A stretch of DNA of 64,000 nucleotides from assembly GCA_949775045.1 (NCBI GenBank), contig OX459106.1, forward strand, positions 1,015,727-1,079,726. Reading direction: 5' to 3'. The notes beneath the pieces were generated by a model, which had not been told where the DNA came from, made no database searches, and saw only the letters and a list, made by a program, of their open reading frames with translations. This document shows, piece after piece, positions 45,519 through 55,088 of the stretch. The translations under genes and the position numbers were made by a program. This DNA comes from Metridium senile. Its lineage: Eukaryota; Cnidaria; Anthozoa; Actiniaria; Metridiidae. The first letter of the stretch is position 1; the number at the start of each line of letters is the position of its first letter.

Positions 45519-45574
45519 AATTTAAATATTAATAAATTCATATAAGAATATATTATATATACTTGAATTATTAA
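45519..45574 (+). promoter_or_regulatory. TATA-rich tract before small membrane gene
   Basis: Includes TAAGAATATATTATATATAC about 15 bp before the ATG at 45575; one example of the element-wide pattern. Confidence 0.4.
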
Positions 45575-45769
45575 ATGAGGAAAATTAAGATTGAAGTAGA
45601 CTTTGATAAAAAATCTAGTTCGATGTCACTAACAACAAAACTAGCATTGGATTTCGCAGGAATAACATCCTTAGCAGCTATAGAATTATATTTTAGGTTG
45701 AAGTATCTTAAGGATAGTCTTGAGGAAAACACTGTTGAGACTATTGAGGAGACTGTTGAGAAGTCTTGA
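45575..45769 (+). CDS. Small membrane protein, 64 residues (paralogue of the next gene)
   Basis: Single hydrophobic segment at about residues 20-42 (SLTTKLALDFAGITSLAAIELYF) followed by a basic RLKYLK and an acidic Glu/Thr tail. The core SLTT-x(6)-GIT-x(3)-A-x-[ED]-LYFR-x-K is shared with the following gene (residues near 46086-46155), so the two look like a duplicated pair. Probably a virion or host-membrane protein; function unknown. Confidence 0.55.
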   Translation: MRKIKIEVDFDKKSSSMSLTTKLALDFAGITSLAAIELYFRLKYLKDSLEENTVETIEETVEKS

Positions 45770-45881
45770 GCAAAGTATTGAATCTCTTAAGCAAACTATT
45801 AAATCTCTTAGGCAAAATCATAGCAATATATTAAATATTAATAAATCATATAAGAGTTTATTAATATATTTCTATTATAAG

Positions 45882-46263
45882 ATGTCGGAAAATAATGATA
45901 ATGAATTAATTGATGAACAAATAACTAAGGAACCTGAAAAAGTTAAAAGGGAAAAAAAAAAAAAAAGTGCTTGCGGGTAAAAAATTAGCTGAATACCATA
46001 AGAGGGCTAAAAAAGCTCTAGAACAGGAGAAGAATCGCGATAGTGATGTAGTTGAAGAATCCACTTCAAATTGGATGCCTGAAATATCACTAACAACGGC
46101 AATGTCATTAGTAGGGATAACACTGACAGCTGTAGATCTGTATTTCAGATATAAGAAGGGTAGCACACCACCCCAACCCCCTGTTAATCCTAAAATTGTG
46201 TATCATGAAGATGAGCCCGTTGTTAAAGTTAAAACCCGTATCCAAACAATCGGTATGGAGTAA
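45882..46263 (+). pseudogene. Small membrane protein split by a frameshift in an A16 run
   Basis: The ATG at 45882 opens a Lys/Glu-rich N-terminus that runs into a poly-A tract at about 45951-45966 and stops soon after in that frame. The other frame continues from the same Lys run through GKKLAEYHKRAKKALEQEK and a membrane segment ISLTTAMSLVGITLTAVDLYFRYKK to a stop at 46261-46263. One gene of about 127 residues is therefore broken by a homopolymer length change. Alternatives are assembly error, real decay, or ribosomal/polymerase slippage in the element's normal expression. Confidence 0.6.
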
Positions 46264-46315
46264 TATTCTATTAAATATGGTTAAATAATAAATAATACTT
46301 ATTATATATATAACA

Positions 46316-46543
46316 ATGTCTACAACAGAAAACAAATTGGTTAAATCACTAACAGACGCCAGTGTCATCGTCGGCATCGGTGCTGGTATTGGCTATATAG
46401 CTAAAAAGACTATGAAGGAATCATTTCTCAATGACCCGAGTTTATCACTAGCAAACTACGGAAAATGGGTTATTATTCTTACGGGATCTATCTATGCAAA
46501 GCAATATTTGGAAGATCAGAAAATCCTACCTAAACCATTGTAG
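46316..46543 (+). CDS. Small two-pass membrane protein, 75 residues
   Basis: Hydrophobic segments at about residues 14-30 (ASVIVGIGAGIGYIAKK) and 47-64 (YGKWVIILTGSIYAKQYL), with charged ends. Its ATG follows a TATA-rich tract (TTATTATATATATAACA). Family not recognised. Virion membrane or entry accessory roles are possible but not shown. Confidence 0.55.
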   Translation: MSTTENKLVKSLTDASVIVGIGAGIGYIAKKTMKESFLNDPSLSLANYGKWVIILTGSIYAKQYLEDQKILPKPL

Positions 46544-46566
46544 AATATTATAAATATATAATATAT

Positions 46567-46986
46567 ATGGCAACGATTGCAGTGATGATAGCAGGCGCGG
46601 TTTTAAACGCAACAGCGTTCGTGGGTGGAAGCTACTTGGCTAAATCCTTATCAAACACATCCCATACTGATGAGGAGAAAATACGGCATGATAAGGCGCT
46701 TGAAAAATATCAACAAGATATGGGTGAATTTGAAAAGAAACGACAACAATACCAAGATTGGGTTGAATCTCAATATGTAAAAAAGAAATTAGCAGACAGT
46801 AATTTGAATGATACTGATTATGCATTCAAACTATATTCTAAAGCTCATCCCGATTCGAGTTTTGATAATCAGGAGCCCCAGTTTTCAAGTTATTATAAAC
46901 CCAGTAATACGCAGAAGCAATATGAAATGGTTTATGTTGGTGGTGGAATGTTGGCAGCTGGATATTTAGGTTCAAGGTTTTTATAA
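46567..46986 (+). CDS. Membrane protein with two terminal hydrophobic segments, 139 residues
   Basis: Starts 23 bp after the previous stop. N-terminal hydrophobic stretch residues 3-27 (alanine/glycine-rich, ending SYLAKSL). A charged helical middle follows with coiled-coil tendency (KYQQDMGEFEKKRQQYQDW). The C-terminal segment is MVYVGGGMLAAGYLGSRFL. Unknown function; the topology would allow a hairpin. Confidence 0.55.
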   Translation: MATIAVMIAGAVLNATAFVGGSYLAKSLSNTSHTDEEKIRHDKALEKYQQDMGEFEKKRQQYQDWVESQYVKKKLADSNLNDTDYAFKLYSKAHPDSSFDNQEPQFSSYYKPSNTQKQYEMVYVGGGMLAAGYLGSRFL

Positions 46987-47052
46987 AATAAGGTGAGTTA
47001 TGGATAACGTTTCATTACCCCATCTATATAAAAAATTTAAAATTGGTTTAAT

Positions 47053-47082
47053 ATATATTTAATATTATAAAACATAATATTA
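47053..47082 (+). promoter_or_regulatory. TATA-rich tract before the BRO-N/VRR-NUC gene
   Basis: ATATATATTTAATATTATAA immediately upstream of the start codon. Confidence 0.4.
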
Positions 47083-47895
47083 ATGAGATTTGAAAACAAA
47101 GAACTTAGTCTGTCAATAGACACTCATATTGATAACAAACAAACCATTTATTTTAAGGGAAAGGATGTAGCATCTGCTCTTGGTTATGTTAATCCATGTA
47201 AAGCACTAAGAGAACATGTTGATGAAAAATATAAAACCATTTACAGGTCATTAGACAAGGGGTGTCCAAAACGGACACCCCCTTGTATACAACCAGAAAC
47301 TGTTTTTATTACTGAACCTGGTCTTTACTCTTTAATTTTCTCCTCAAAACTAGATTCTGCAAAGACATTTCAACAATGGGTATTTGAAGATGTTCTCCCA
47401 TCTATCAGAAAATATGGTAGTTATAGAATGTTTAATAATCCTAATACTCTAAGATTTAAGATAGAAAACGAGTATGACTTACATACAAAGGTTGTATCTT
47501 TTATTAGAAGGTTCTATAAAAAAGGTATTATAACAGCAGGACTTGGTGAGCTACAAGATTCATCAAACAAGCGAATCCAATCTTATAAAAAAGGCTATAC
47601 GAAGGGGCAACCAGATTTAATAATTCAGAATATGCATAAGCGGTATTCAGGTATGTGTATTGAATTCAAAACGCCTTTAGGTAATGGGGTTCTATCTAAG
47701 GAGCAGAAAGAATTACTAGAATCATATGAAGAAAGTGGTTATAAGTGTTTGATTTCTAACGACTATGACTTGATTATAAAGGAGATTAATGATTATATGA
47801 GAGATATTCGTATTCAATGTAGATACTGTAGAAGGAAATTCATTACTAGAGATACATTGATAAATCATAAGAAATGGATTCACAAAATAGTATAA
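47083..47895 (+). CDS. BRO-N / VRR-NUC nuclease / zinc-finger fusion protein
   Basis: 270 residues, three modules. (1) BRO-N DNA-binding domain, about 1-115: GKDVASALGYVNP, FITEPGLYSLIFSSKLDSAK, FQQWVFEDVLPSIRKYGSY. (2) PD-(D/E)xK nuclease of the VRR-NUC type, about 125-225: KGQPDLII with Asp178, CIEFKTPLG with Glu194 and Lys196, and LSKEQKELL with Gln208, all in the expected order. (3) C-terminal C2H2-like finger, about 244-266 (CRYCRRKF, then H-x(4)-H). The BRO-N and finger could target DNA for cutting. Possible jobs are resolving replication intermediates or attacking host DNA. The frame is intact and the ATG is preceded by a TATA-rich leader. I am fairly sure of modules 1 and 2; the combined function is inferred. 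Confidence 0.8.
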   Translation: MRFENKELSLSIDTHIDNKQTIYFKGKDVASALGYVNPCKALREHVDEKYKTIYRSLDKGCPKRTPPCIQPETVFITEPGLYSLIFSSKLDSAKTFQQWVFEDVLPSIRKYGSYRMFNNPNTLRFKIENEYDLHTKVVSFIRRFYKKGIITAGLGELQDSSNKRIQSYKKGYTKGQPDLIIQNMHKRYSGMCIEFKTPLGNGVLSKEQKELLESYEESGYKCLISNDYDLIIKEINDYMRDIRIQCRYCRRKFITRDTLINHKKWIHKIV

Positions 47896-47928
47896 AAAAC
47901 TATTTACTACTATATTTTATACTACTAA

Positions 47929-48156
47929 ATGGAAGGTGAAGATTTTAATACGATAGGTGAGGGGTCTGTTGATATTAGTGAACCGATTACTGATGATGAT
48001 TTGGCGGAACTAATACCGAAGCAAAAAGAAACAGAGCAAACATGGTGGGAAAGAACTAAAGAAATGTTTAAGAAAAGAGGCGTAACAAGGGAGCGTGGAT
48101 ATATAGATTGTTTGAAAATGCTAATGAAAATAATGAAGATTGGAATAAAAGTATAA
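47929..48156 (+). CDS. Acidic short ORF, probably the N-terminal part of the next gene
   Basis: 75 residues, Asp/Glu-rich with DDDLAELIPKQKETEQTWWE. Its last about 18 codons overlap the next ORF in another frame and look non-natural. The next ORF has no good upstream ATG and its first residues fit as a continuation from about 48105. A single-base indel there would explain both. Alternatively two overlapping genes. Confidence 0.45.
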   Translation: MEGEDFNTIGEGSVDISEPITDDDLAELIPKQKETEQTWWERTKEMFKKRGVTRERGYIDCLKMLMKIMKIGIKV

Positions 48157-48170
48157 GGGAGGAACTAGAA

Positions 48171-49313
48171 ATGGATGATTTATCCAAAAAAAATGAAGCT
48201 GTAAAAACTAGAGCAGAAGAAGCTATAAATATTATAAAAGAAAAATATCCTGAGTGGAATGAACATAATTCTAAATTTATATATAATATTGATAAGGATG
48301 GTAATGTATTCCTTAGAATCAATAAACTTAGATCAAAGACATACTATCTCAATGATTTAAGTAAAGCCCCTAAAACAATTACTAAAAATATAGGTTGGGC
48401 ACAGGATCATATTGAGATGTATAATAAGGCTAAAACCAATCTCGATATATATTACCCAGAAAACAGGGTTAGTAGAGAAAATGGTTTTGATGTTAGAGAA
48501 AATGAGTCTGGTATTATTGAAGTTTATGATAGCGATAAAGGTAAATGGTATAAAATTTCAACAAAAGTTGGTAATGAAACTGGAGATCTTATTGGCAGAC
48601 AAACTAATAAAATCAAGACAGCCTTAGGTAAGTCAGCAAGGACACTTTTAAAAGAGAATATAGAAGAATTTATTGAAACTGATAAAAAATTAGTCACATT
48701 ATACCCAGAAGTAGAAGTAATCAATAAGAAAATAGAATCAGATACACAAAGCATATATTCTAATAATGATGAAATTGATGATTTAGAATCAGAATATGAA
48801 ATGTATGCTAACTCACAGAAGCAAACAGAGGAGATAATAGAACGGTCTAAGAGAATAAAAGAAAAACAACATGAGTTGGTTCAAGAAAATAATAAGCTAA
48901 TTGATTCTAATGAAGCTTTAAAAACTAAAAAAAATAAACTAGAAGAGGAAATACATGAACTAGAAAACAAAAACGAGCTAATAGAGGAAAAACTACCTTT
49001 GAAAGAACGTGTAAAACTTATTTTAAAAAAGTATGGTTTAACCGTATTAGGTATTACTCTAGCAGTTGGTACTATTATAGGAGTCGTCATATCTTATCTA
49101 AAAGCTGGTCTTACATCCGTTGCTAAGGGTGTTGGTAATGGACTGAAAACACTTGGAAAGAAGCTTGGTGAAATATTACCAGGTATGGTTGGTGCTATTG
49201 CTAGTTTTATTTTTCGAACTGCAGGTGAAGTGCTAGGCTTTGTTGCTAAAAACGCATGGCTTCTTATTGTTGGTTTGGTTTTGTTTGTGGTAGAAAGGTA
49301 TAAAAGTAAATAG
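48171..49313 (+). CDS. Coiled-coil protein with C-terminal membrane segments
   Basis: The frame is open from 48072; the first ATG is 48171 (380 residues). Residues from about 180 to 285 are a long Glu/Lys/Asn-rich heptad coiled coil. The last about 95 residues have three hydrophobic segments (VLGITLAVGTIIGVVISYL, a glycine-rich VGAIASFIF stretch, and WLLIVGLVLFVVERYK). The long-rod-plus-anchor layout suggests a structural or membrane-active virion protein; I do not recognise a family. It is linked to the acidic ORF 47929-48156 by an apparent frameshift. The next gene starts 17 bp downstream. Confidence 0.6.
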   Translation: MDDLSKKNEAVKTRAEEAINIIKEKYPEWNEHNSKFIYNIDKDGNVFLRINKLRSKTYYLNDLSKAPKTITKNIGWAQDHIEMYNKAKTNLDIYYPENRVSRENGFDVRENESGIIEVYDSDKGKWYKISTKVGNETGDLIGRQTNKIKTALGKSARTLLKENIEEFIETDKKLVTLYPEVEVINKKIESDTQSIYSNNDEIDDLESEYEMYANSQKQTEEIIERSKRIKEKQHELVQENNKLIDSNEALKTKKNKLEEEIHELENKNELIEEKLPLKERVKLILKKYGLTVLGITLAVGTIIGVVISYLKAGLTSVAKGVGNGLKTLGKKLGEILPGMVGAIASFIFRTAGEVLGFVAKNAWLLIVGLVLFVVERYKSK

Positions 49314-49329
49314 GTATATATATATTATA

Positions 49330-49962
49330 ATGGTGAACTTATACCTTAAGATAACAAAAGCTGATGAAACTATTTGGTTTAAAAACCCTATAAAACGTTC
49401 TAGTAAGATGAGGCTGGTTTCTTGTAGTTTTATCAATAAATTATACAACCTTGAAAAAGAAGGAACGGTATCAGATGGAGTTGGTAATGTTTTACTTAGT
49501 ATTCCAAGGGGAAATTATACAGTAAGCTCTTTTAAAAGTGCGGTTGATAAAGCAGTTTTTCTCGGAAAGAATCCGCTTTCCATAACCGGGAAAATTCTTA
49601 CTCCAAGTGTAAATATTGTATTAAACGATAGCTTATCAAAATTATTGAAACTTGAAACAAGTCTTGTAAAAGATTCTAAAAATGATATAAACATTACCCC
49701 AACCCCTGATTCTCTATACATACACTGTAATCAGGTTGATTCTACCCAAGTTTTATTCCAAAATAATTATTCTCAAGTATTAGCATATGTTAATTTGGAT
49801 AATAATGGTCAAAAAATAATGTATGAAGATATTAATACTTTCTACACATCAATAAAAAATGATGATTATATTAATAGTATTAGATTATGGATGACTGATT
49901 CTAATAACGATATTATTAATTCAGGAATATATCCAGTTCATTTAGCTATAGAAATCATATAA
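49330..49962 (+). CDS. Putative penton-like minor capsid protein (single jelly-roll)
   Basis: 210 residues, beta-rich and soluble. Pattern shared with Polinton minor capsid proteins: an early IPRGNYTVSSFKSAV (glycine-Asn-Tyr turn followed by a helix), a middle DSLYIHCNQVDS, and a C-terminal SIRLWMTDSNNDIINSGIYPVHLAIEI, which fits a final beta-sheet pair. It would occupy capsid vertices. The assignment is from memory of such proteins and position in the element, without alignment. The start ATG follows TATATATATTATA. Confidence 0.55.
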   Translation: MVNLYLKITKADETIWFKNPIKRSSKMRLVSCSFINKLYNLEKEGTVSDGVGNVLLSIPRGNYTVSSFKSAVDKAVFLGKNPLSITGKILTPSVNIVLNDSLSKLLKLETSLVKDSKNDINITPTPDSLYIHCNQVDSTQVLFQNNYSQVLAYVNLDNNGQKIMYEDINTFYTSIKNDDYINSIRLWMTDSNNDIINSGIYPVHLAIEII

Positions 49963-49987
49963 AAATAAACTGTTTTCTATTATTATA

Positions 49988-50620
49988 ATGGAAAATCATG
50001 ATGTATTGTATCCCGTATTACCAAAATATGATGTTGTTGATGGTGAAAATTTTCGTTTACATAAAATAGACAAACTATTGAACAAACTTGATGCTGAAGA
50101 AAAACATTACTCTGGTGTTAGAAAAAAATACTCAAGGTCTAGATCTGTTTTTCATAAGACAGCTGTAATATCGGGTCTTATCGGTGCTGCGCTAGCCTCA
50201 AGCAGTATTGGAACCTCAGCCACAGGTATCGGAGCTGCTGTGGGGATACCACTTGGTGCCCTTGCTGGTGCACTTAGTTTAATCTCAGCTGGTTCTGGAA
50301 TAATGAGCAAAAGGCTTACGAAAAAAATATGTAAACATGATAAAACGATCCAATTAATTAAATCTAAAAAAAGTTCGATAAGTGATTTAGTGAGTAAGGC
50401 TTTAACAGATAACCATGTTAGTGAGCATGAGTTTTCAACTATTCTAAGCGAAATTGATAAGTATAATAAGCTAAAAGCTTCGATTCGTCTTAAGAAGAAC
50501 AAGGCTTTTTTAAAAAACAATCAGGAGATCCCACATATCGATATAAAGAGGATGAGGGAGGAGATGAAAAACGATATAATAAAACAATTGATGGTGGTAA
50601 ACCCAGATCAAAAGAAATAA
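49988..50620 (+). CDS. Gly/Ala-rich hydrophobic-centre protein, 210 residues
   Basis: Charged helical N-terminus. A glycine/alanine-rich hydrophobic block lies at about residues 57-107 (VISGLIGAALASSSIGTSAT... GIPLGALAGALSLISAGSGI), and a basic helical C-terminus contains SKALTDNHVSEHEFSTI. Proteins with the same plan (KYSRSR-, hydrophobic Gly-rich centre, VSKALxDNxVSxxEF) recur in animal Polintons as far as I recall. The Gly/Ala block could insert in membranes. Function unknown. Confidence 0.6.
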   Translation: MENHDVLYPVLPKYDVVDGENFRLHKIDKLLNKLDAEEKHYSGVRKKYSRSRSVFHKTAVISGLIGAALASSSIGTSATGIGAAVGIPLGALAGALSLISAGSGIMSKRLTKKICKHDKTIQLIKSKKSSISDLVSKALTDNHVSEHEFSTILSEIDKYNKLKASIRLKKNKAFLKNNQEIPHIDIKRMREEMKNDIIKQLMVVNPDQKK

Positions 50621-50708
50621 GCATTTCGTTTTTAAGAGAACCATTTGGTGGTTATACCTATAAGATGCGATATGAAAAAAAAAAAAATATTAATCTTATA
50701 AACATTTA

Positions 50709-50734
50709 AAAGTGAATCTTATATTATATATAAT
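50709..50734 (+). promoter_or_regulatory. TATA-rich tract before the 500-residue gene
   Basis: AGTGAATCTTATATTATATA directly upstream of the ATG at 50735. Confidence 0.4.
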
Positions 50735-52237
50735 ATGAAATTTATAGATTTTGAGAAAAAATATCCATACTATAATACTAACCGTTTTACTAGTGATAAA
50801 GATGGGAATGTTAGGTTTATATTCAATGGAGATTACTACGACCCTTTTAATGAAAATGATAGTTTGAAAAAAACGTTTTATGAATTCCCTAGTTGGCATG
50901 GCCAGATTTTTAAACATGAAAATATTCTTGATTTTCTCGGGTCTAACTTTCCAAATGCTCTTCTTATGAAGAAGGTAATGTATCCTGTGGTTTGTACCCC
51001 GTTTGAAAAAACACCACCAGGTTTTGACCCGTCTGAAATAGATATTTATGTTACATCTAAAAAAAAGTTCACTGCAAAACCGCGGAACATATTCAGAGAT
51101 TTAAATACTAAATATGTTAATTCTAAAGAATCAAAAATATGGTTATCCGGTTCAAATATGAGTTATTACACACAGCAGTTATCCTTTGCTTGTTGGTGTG
51201 CAACGGCAGGCTGTGGGGTTGGTATTGATATGATTGAAAAATATAGTAGCACAATGATAAAATCACTAATAAAGTTCCACATAATATTCACAACAAGGAG
51301 GGTTCTATCTAGATTAAACGTCCCACTACCCGGAGATCAAAGCTTTAGTAACATCAATAACAAGTATAATGAAAACGAATATGATAACCTATGTCGTGAG
51401 TTTGATCTCTCGAAGACTACCGATTTTAGATATTCATCTGGTGATAATCATGGGTTAGGAGTTATTTATAAGAATGTATTTGATAGAATGATAGTAGTAA
51501 AAGATAATTATGATCAAAGTGGTGCTGGTGTATGGCCTGGAGGGTATTTTCATTTCAAGGGTGAAAGTGGTTCTTGGGGTGATAAGGAATTAGATCATAT
51601 TTCACCAATAGAAAAAAACCCGTATAAATTCTTCCTTCTAAACGAATCGAAAGGTCTAACAAAACCAGGTTTGTCACGATTAAATCAAAGTATTGAACCG
51701 TTTGTTTATTGCCTTTTGGGTTCCCAGGTAGAGACACGATCATCAATTATAGGTAATTCTGGGACTGCTACAGAAACGCAGGAAGTATTTCTAAAGCTGT
51801 TTGAAAGTTCAGTAATTGAGGGAGATATTTCGAAAAGCATAGAACGATATCAATTCGCTATTCAAAATGCTAAAGTAAAGCTTGATTTAGCTATATCTCC
51901 TGGATGTTGGTTAATACCTTCTATGCTAATTATAAATACAGAATCAACTATTGGTTATAATAACAAGCTACAGAGAGCAAGTAGCGATATGAGTTTTGGT
52001 GTTAATAATATTAATAATGAAACTAAATCTACTGGTATTAAGCATAATATGAGCGATTCAAAAATTAAACTACCCCATCAAAATACAGATGATAAAGAAA
52101 CAACAGAAACCACTGATAAAACAGACCATTATATTAAACCAATTATAAAACCTGTACCTTCATCTAAATCACATGATACTAATCTAGCGGTCATTACAGC
52201 TGTCGTTGCTGGTTTTTCATGGTATATGTTTCGATAA
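50735..52237 (+). CDS. Unknown 500-residue Polinton protein with C-terminal membrane anchor
   Basis: Last intact gene of the element. Residues 1-420 look globular, with a Cys-rich stretch SFACWCATAGCGVGIDM (about 148-166) and aromatic-rich motifs YYDPFNE, WPGGYFHF. A low-complexity Asn/Lys/Thr linker runs from about 420 to 480. The final about 20 residues (LAVITAVVAGFSWYMF) form a membrane segment. I searched it by eye for the His-Asp/Glu-Cys layout of adenain-type protease and did not see it. A tail-anchored virion-surface or entry role is possible but unsupported. Confidence 0.6.
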   Translation: MKFIDFEKKYPYYNTNRFTSDKDGNVRFIFNGDYYDPFNENDSLKKTFYEFPSWHGQIFKHENILDFLGSNFPNALLMKKVMYPVVCTPFEKTPPGFDPSEIDIYVTSKKKFTAKPRNIFRDLNTKYVNSKESKIWLSGSNMSYYTQQLSFACWCATAGCGVGIDMIEKYSSTMIKSLIKFHIIFTTRRVLSRLNVPLPGDQSFSNINNKYNENEYDNLCREFDLSKTTDFRYSSGDNHGLGVIYKNVFDRMIVVKDNYDQSGAGVWPGGYFHFKGESGSWGDKELDHISPIEKNPYKFFLLNESKGLTKPGLSRLNQSIEPFVYCLLGSQVETRSSIIGNSGTATETQEVFLKLFESSVIEGDISKSIERYQFAIQNAKVKLDLAISPGCWLIPSMLIINTESTIGYNNKLQRASSDMSFGVNNINNETKSTGIKHNMSDSKIKLPHQNTDDKETTETTDKTDHYIKPIIKPVPSSKSHDTNLAVITAVVAGFSWYMFR

Positions 52238-55088
52238 TTCTAAAATTAAAATATTATTTTTTTCCATCTCAAATTCCCAGAATATTATTTTTTTTTCCAT
52301 CTGAAATTCCCAGAATATTATTTTCAGCGGAGCTCCCGCGCGGGCCGAAGGCCCGCGCGAGCGGAGCACCATACTTAAGAAAAAATGGTAATGCATCGAG
52401 TCGATTTTGGATGGTTTTTACACAGGAATCCCAAGCGTACGTCCGACGTCCGACGTCCGACGTCCGCGCCCATCGCGATGATGATTGGTTGTTACATTTT
52501 GGCGGGAACGAAAGTGACGCGCGCGCCAACTGTAGACAGCAAAGTTGTTGTTTTAATTTATCGACAAAAAAGTCAAACAAACCACAACAAAATACTTCTT
52601 GCTAATAGCAGAGCTTACATTAATACAAAATAACAACGGAGAAAGATGAACTTAGCTTCGAAGAACAAAGAGAGTTTTGACCGAAGAAGAACATAAACTC
52701 GAAGGATACAAAAACGAAGAAATTATACTAAAGAAAAGCAAAAGACTGATTCCAAAAGATCAAGAAAACCTATTTGTAGATACCTTCGTGGAAGAATATT
52801 AAAAGACTACAGCAATTCAAAAAAAATTGATAAAGAAGCGACCTTGTTTGTTATGAAAACTGTCTTCAAATCGCTTCCCTCGGCACAGTTTATTGAAGGA
52901 TTTTCAAGCATGGCAGTTGAACTATGAACAATGTTTAAACCATCAAAATTCAAGTACATACATTTATTCGTCAAAATATGATCAATGTCATTGAAGAGAA
53001 GAAAACCTCAGGAAAATAATCACCGATGAAAGTAAGTTCAAGATTATTATTTGTTACAAGTTTTTGAGATACAAAAAAACTACTTAAGCTTAATTTGATA
53101 TACCGAGCGTGAAAAAAAAAAAACACCTAAAAACTTGCTATAATTAAGCCTCAAAAAGGAAAAATCCGTTCTCTGTTTTATTATAGAAAGAAAAGAGAAA
53201 AGGTTTATCTCCATTTTATTTACTTTTTTAGATAAAAACCGTACATGAAACGATGTTTGTGCATGTGTAAATTGTACTTTGGTCGATTGAAAGGTGTTTA
53301 TTTATGTACTTTTTAAACCTCATAAACAGAAAACATCAAAGATAAATTCAAATACAAACACAATTTAAATTCATTTAGTTGAATAACTTCTGTTTATTTA
53401 GCAATATTGACTATTTTATGCTTACTAAACGAGCTTTTTTTAGTAGTTTTTACTTCAAAGTCGAAAATGATGTTTTACACAAAGTTTTTCATAATAAAAT
53501 ACCTTGTTTTAAAATCCTTGTCTTTTCAAATCGATCTTGTGCTGGTAAAACTTATTCTTGAGGCTTTTAATTCCACTTGAAAATAAGTTTTGTTTTGAAG
53601 ATTTGCCATGACTACTTTTTAGTAAATCCAATACGATAAAACTGTTGTTTTTTTTTACAAAGAAATGCTTTAAAATTTCCTTTTTTCCTTTTAATACATA
53701 GTTACCATTCTATTAAGGTCTAGTTCAAATAATGTTTTTGTCAATTTGAAGCTCAAAATCTTGATTTTTCTCAGCGTTTTGTCTCGCTTTTGAAGCAAAA
53801 AGGTGCCTTGGCATTGCTGAAACGCGCCAAAAATAGAACTTGTCACCTTGATTTGAAAAGACTGAAAAAACGCATAAAATTAAAACGACAACAACTCCAT
53901 GGCCATTACAGCATAGTTACATTTACTACAATTTTCTACTTACAGAAAAGTAATATCCATTGATAGTTTATCTATAAACTTGTTTTTAAAATCCTTTTTT
54001 GATGAAAAAACTTTGTGTCGATGATATGCATGACAACTTTCCTCGCTATCGCTAGCTAGCCGTGGATATTCTTGTACTTTTCATTTTGTAATTTCAGTCT
54101 TGAGGTGAATTGAAACCTGAGGAAGATCCTCATATTTCAGGGTTTTTTTGCCATGTTTTTTGTTTCTTTAACTTTTTTTTCGGCGAAGATCGTCCTTTTA
54201 CTATAAATATTTTGATCGGACGTTTACGGAAATGTTCGGAAGTTACAAAATCCAACGCACGGGAGTATAGCTGGGGAAGCCAATTTTTACGCTCAGGAGA
54301 AGGGTAAGGTGTTTTGGTGTTGCTAAAAATATCTCGGATGTGAATTTACATGGCACGCGGGCTAGTATAGGAGTTTCGCTCTCTTATTTATCCTCTCTTG
54401 ATATATCCCAGAATGATATTTCTCGTTTTTTTCTTAAGTAATCTTGAACAGTAAGAAATAGTATTTCTTTCAAATACGAACAAATACGTCTACATCATCA
54501 TGTACAGTTTTTATGACCCATGCACAAAAACTATTTACATGCGCATATTGATGTTGTAAGAAAACTGAAAAACTAAGAGCTCCGCTATTAGGTATTACCT
54601 AATTTGTATATTAGTATTTTAATCTAAAATTCCTAGAATATTATTTTTTTAGTATTTTAACCTTTCCGTTGACTTTTTGAGATTTTTTCCATCTCAAATT
54701 CTAAAAATGTCCTAGGTTCGGCATTTCCTATCTACTGGTAGGCCTTGTCATGAGATACACCACTGTGTATTTAGTTTATAAAATTTTTGCTTTTTTGAGG
54801 AAAAAACGGGGGAAAACGATTTCGCGCCAAATCTCCCGTCTGAGACTCGTAATTTTAGGTCAACTTTGGCGGCTTCGTGTGCCCAAAATATTAACTGTAC
54901 TGCATGATTCAAAACTACCGTTGCAATCTTTGCAATTATCGTAAGTTATGCTCCAAGCTTTTTAAAAAACTTTCAACTGCTTTTTTATTTTTTTGACATA
55001 ATATTTCTGAAGTGCACTAATTACATTATGCAAAATAGGTAAAAAATAACGGGCCTTTTTCCGATGTGCTGACCAAAATGATTCAATG
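52238..55088. other. Non-coding right arm, part 1
   Basis: A G+C-rich hairpin GCGCGGGCCGAAGGCCCGCGC (52336-52357), a GTCCGAC tandem (52440-52465), then AT-rich sequence with no credible ORF. The sharp composition change at about 52320 suggests an inserted repeat. Confidence 0.5.

Noticed and set aside
50735..52237. 500-residue protein as adenain-like protease
   Set aside because: It has Cys-rich stretches but no recognisable ordered His-Asp-Cys triad or NP-x-C type context.
52269..52633. ORFs on both strands in the G+C-rich patch after the last Polinton gene
   Set aside because: They overlap a hairpin and a GTCCGAC tandem; no conserved pattern.
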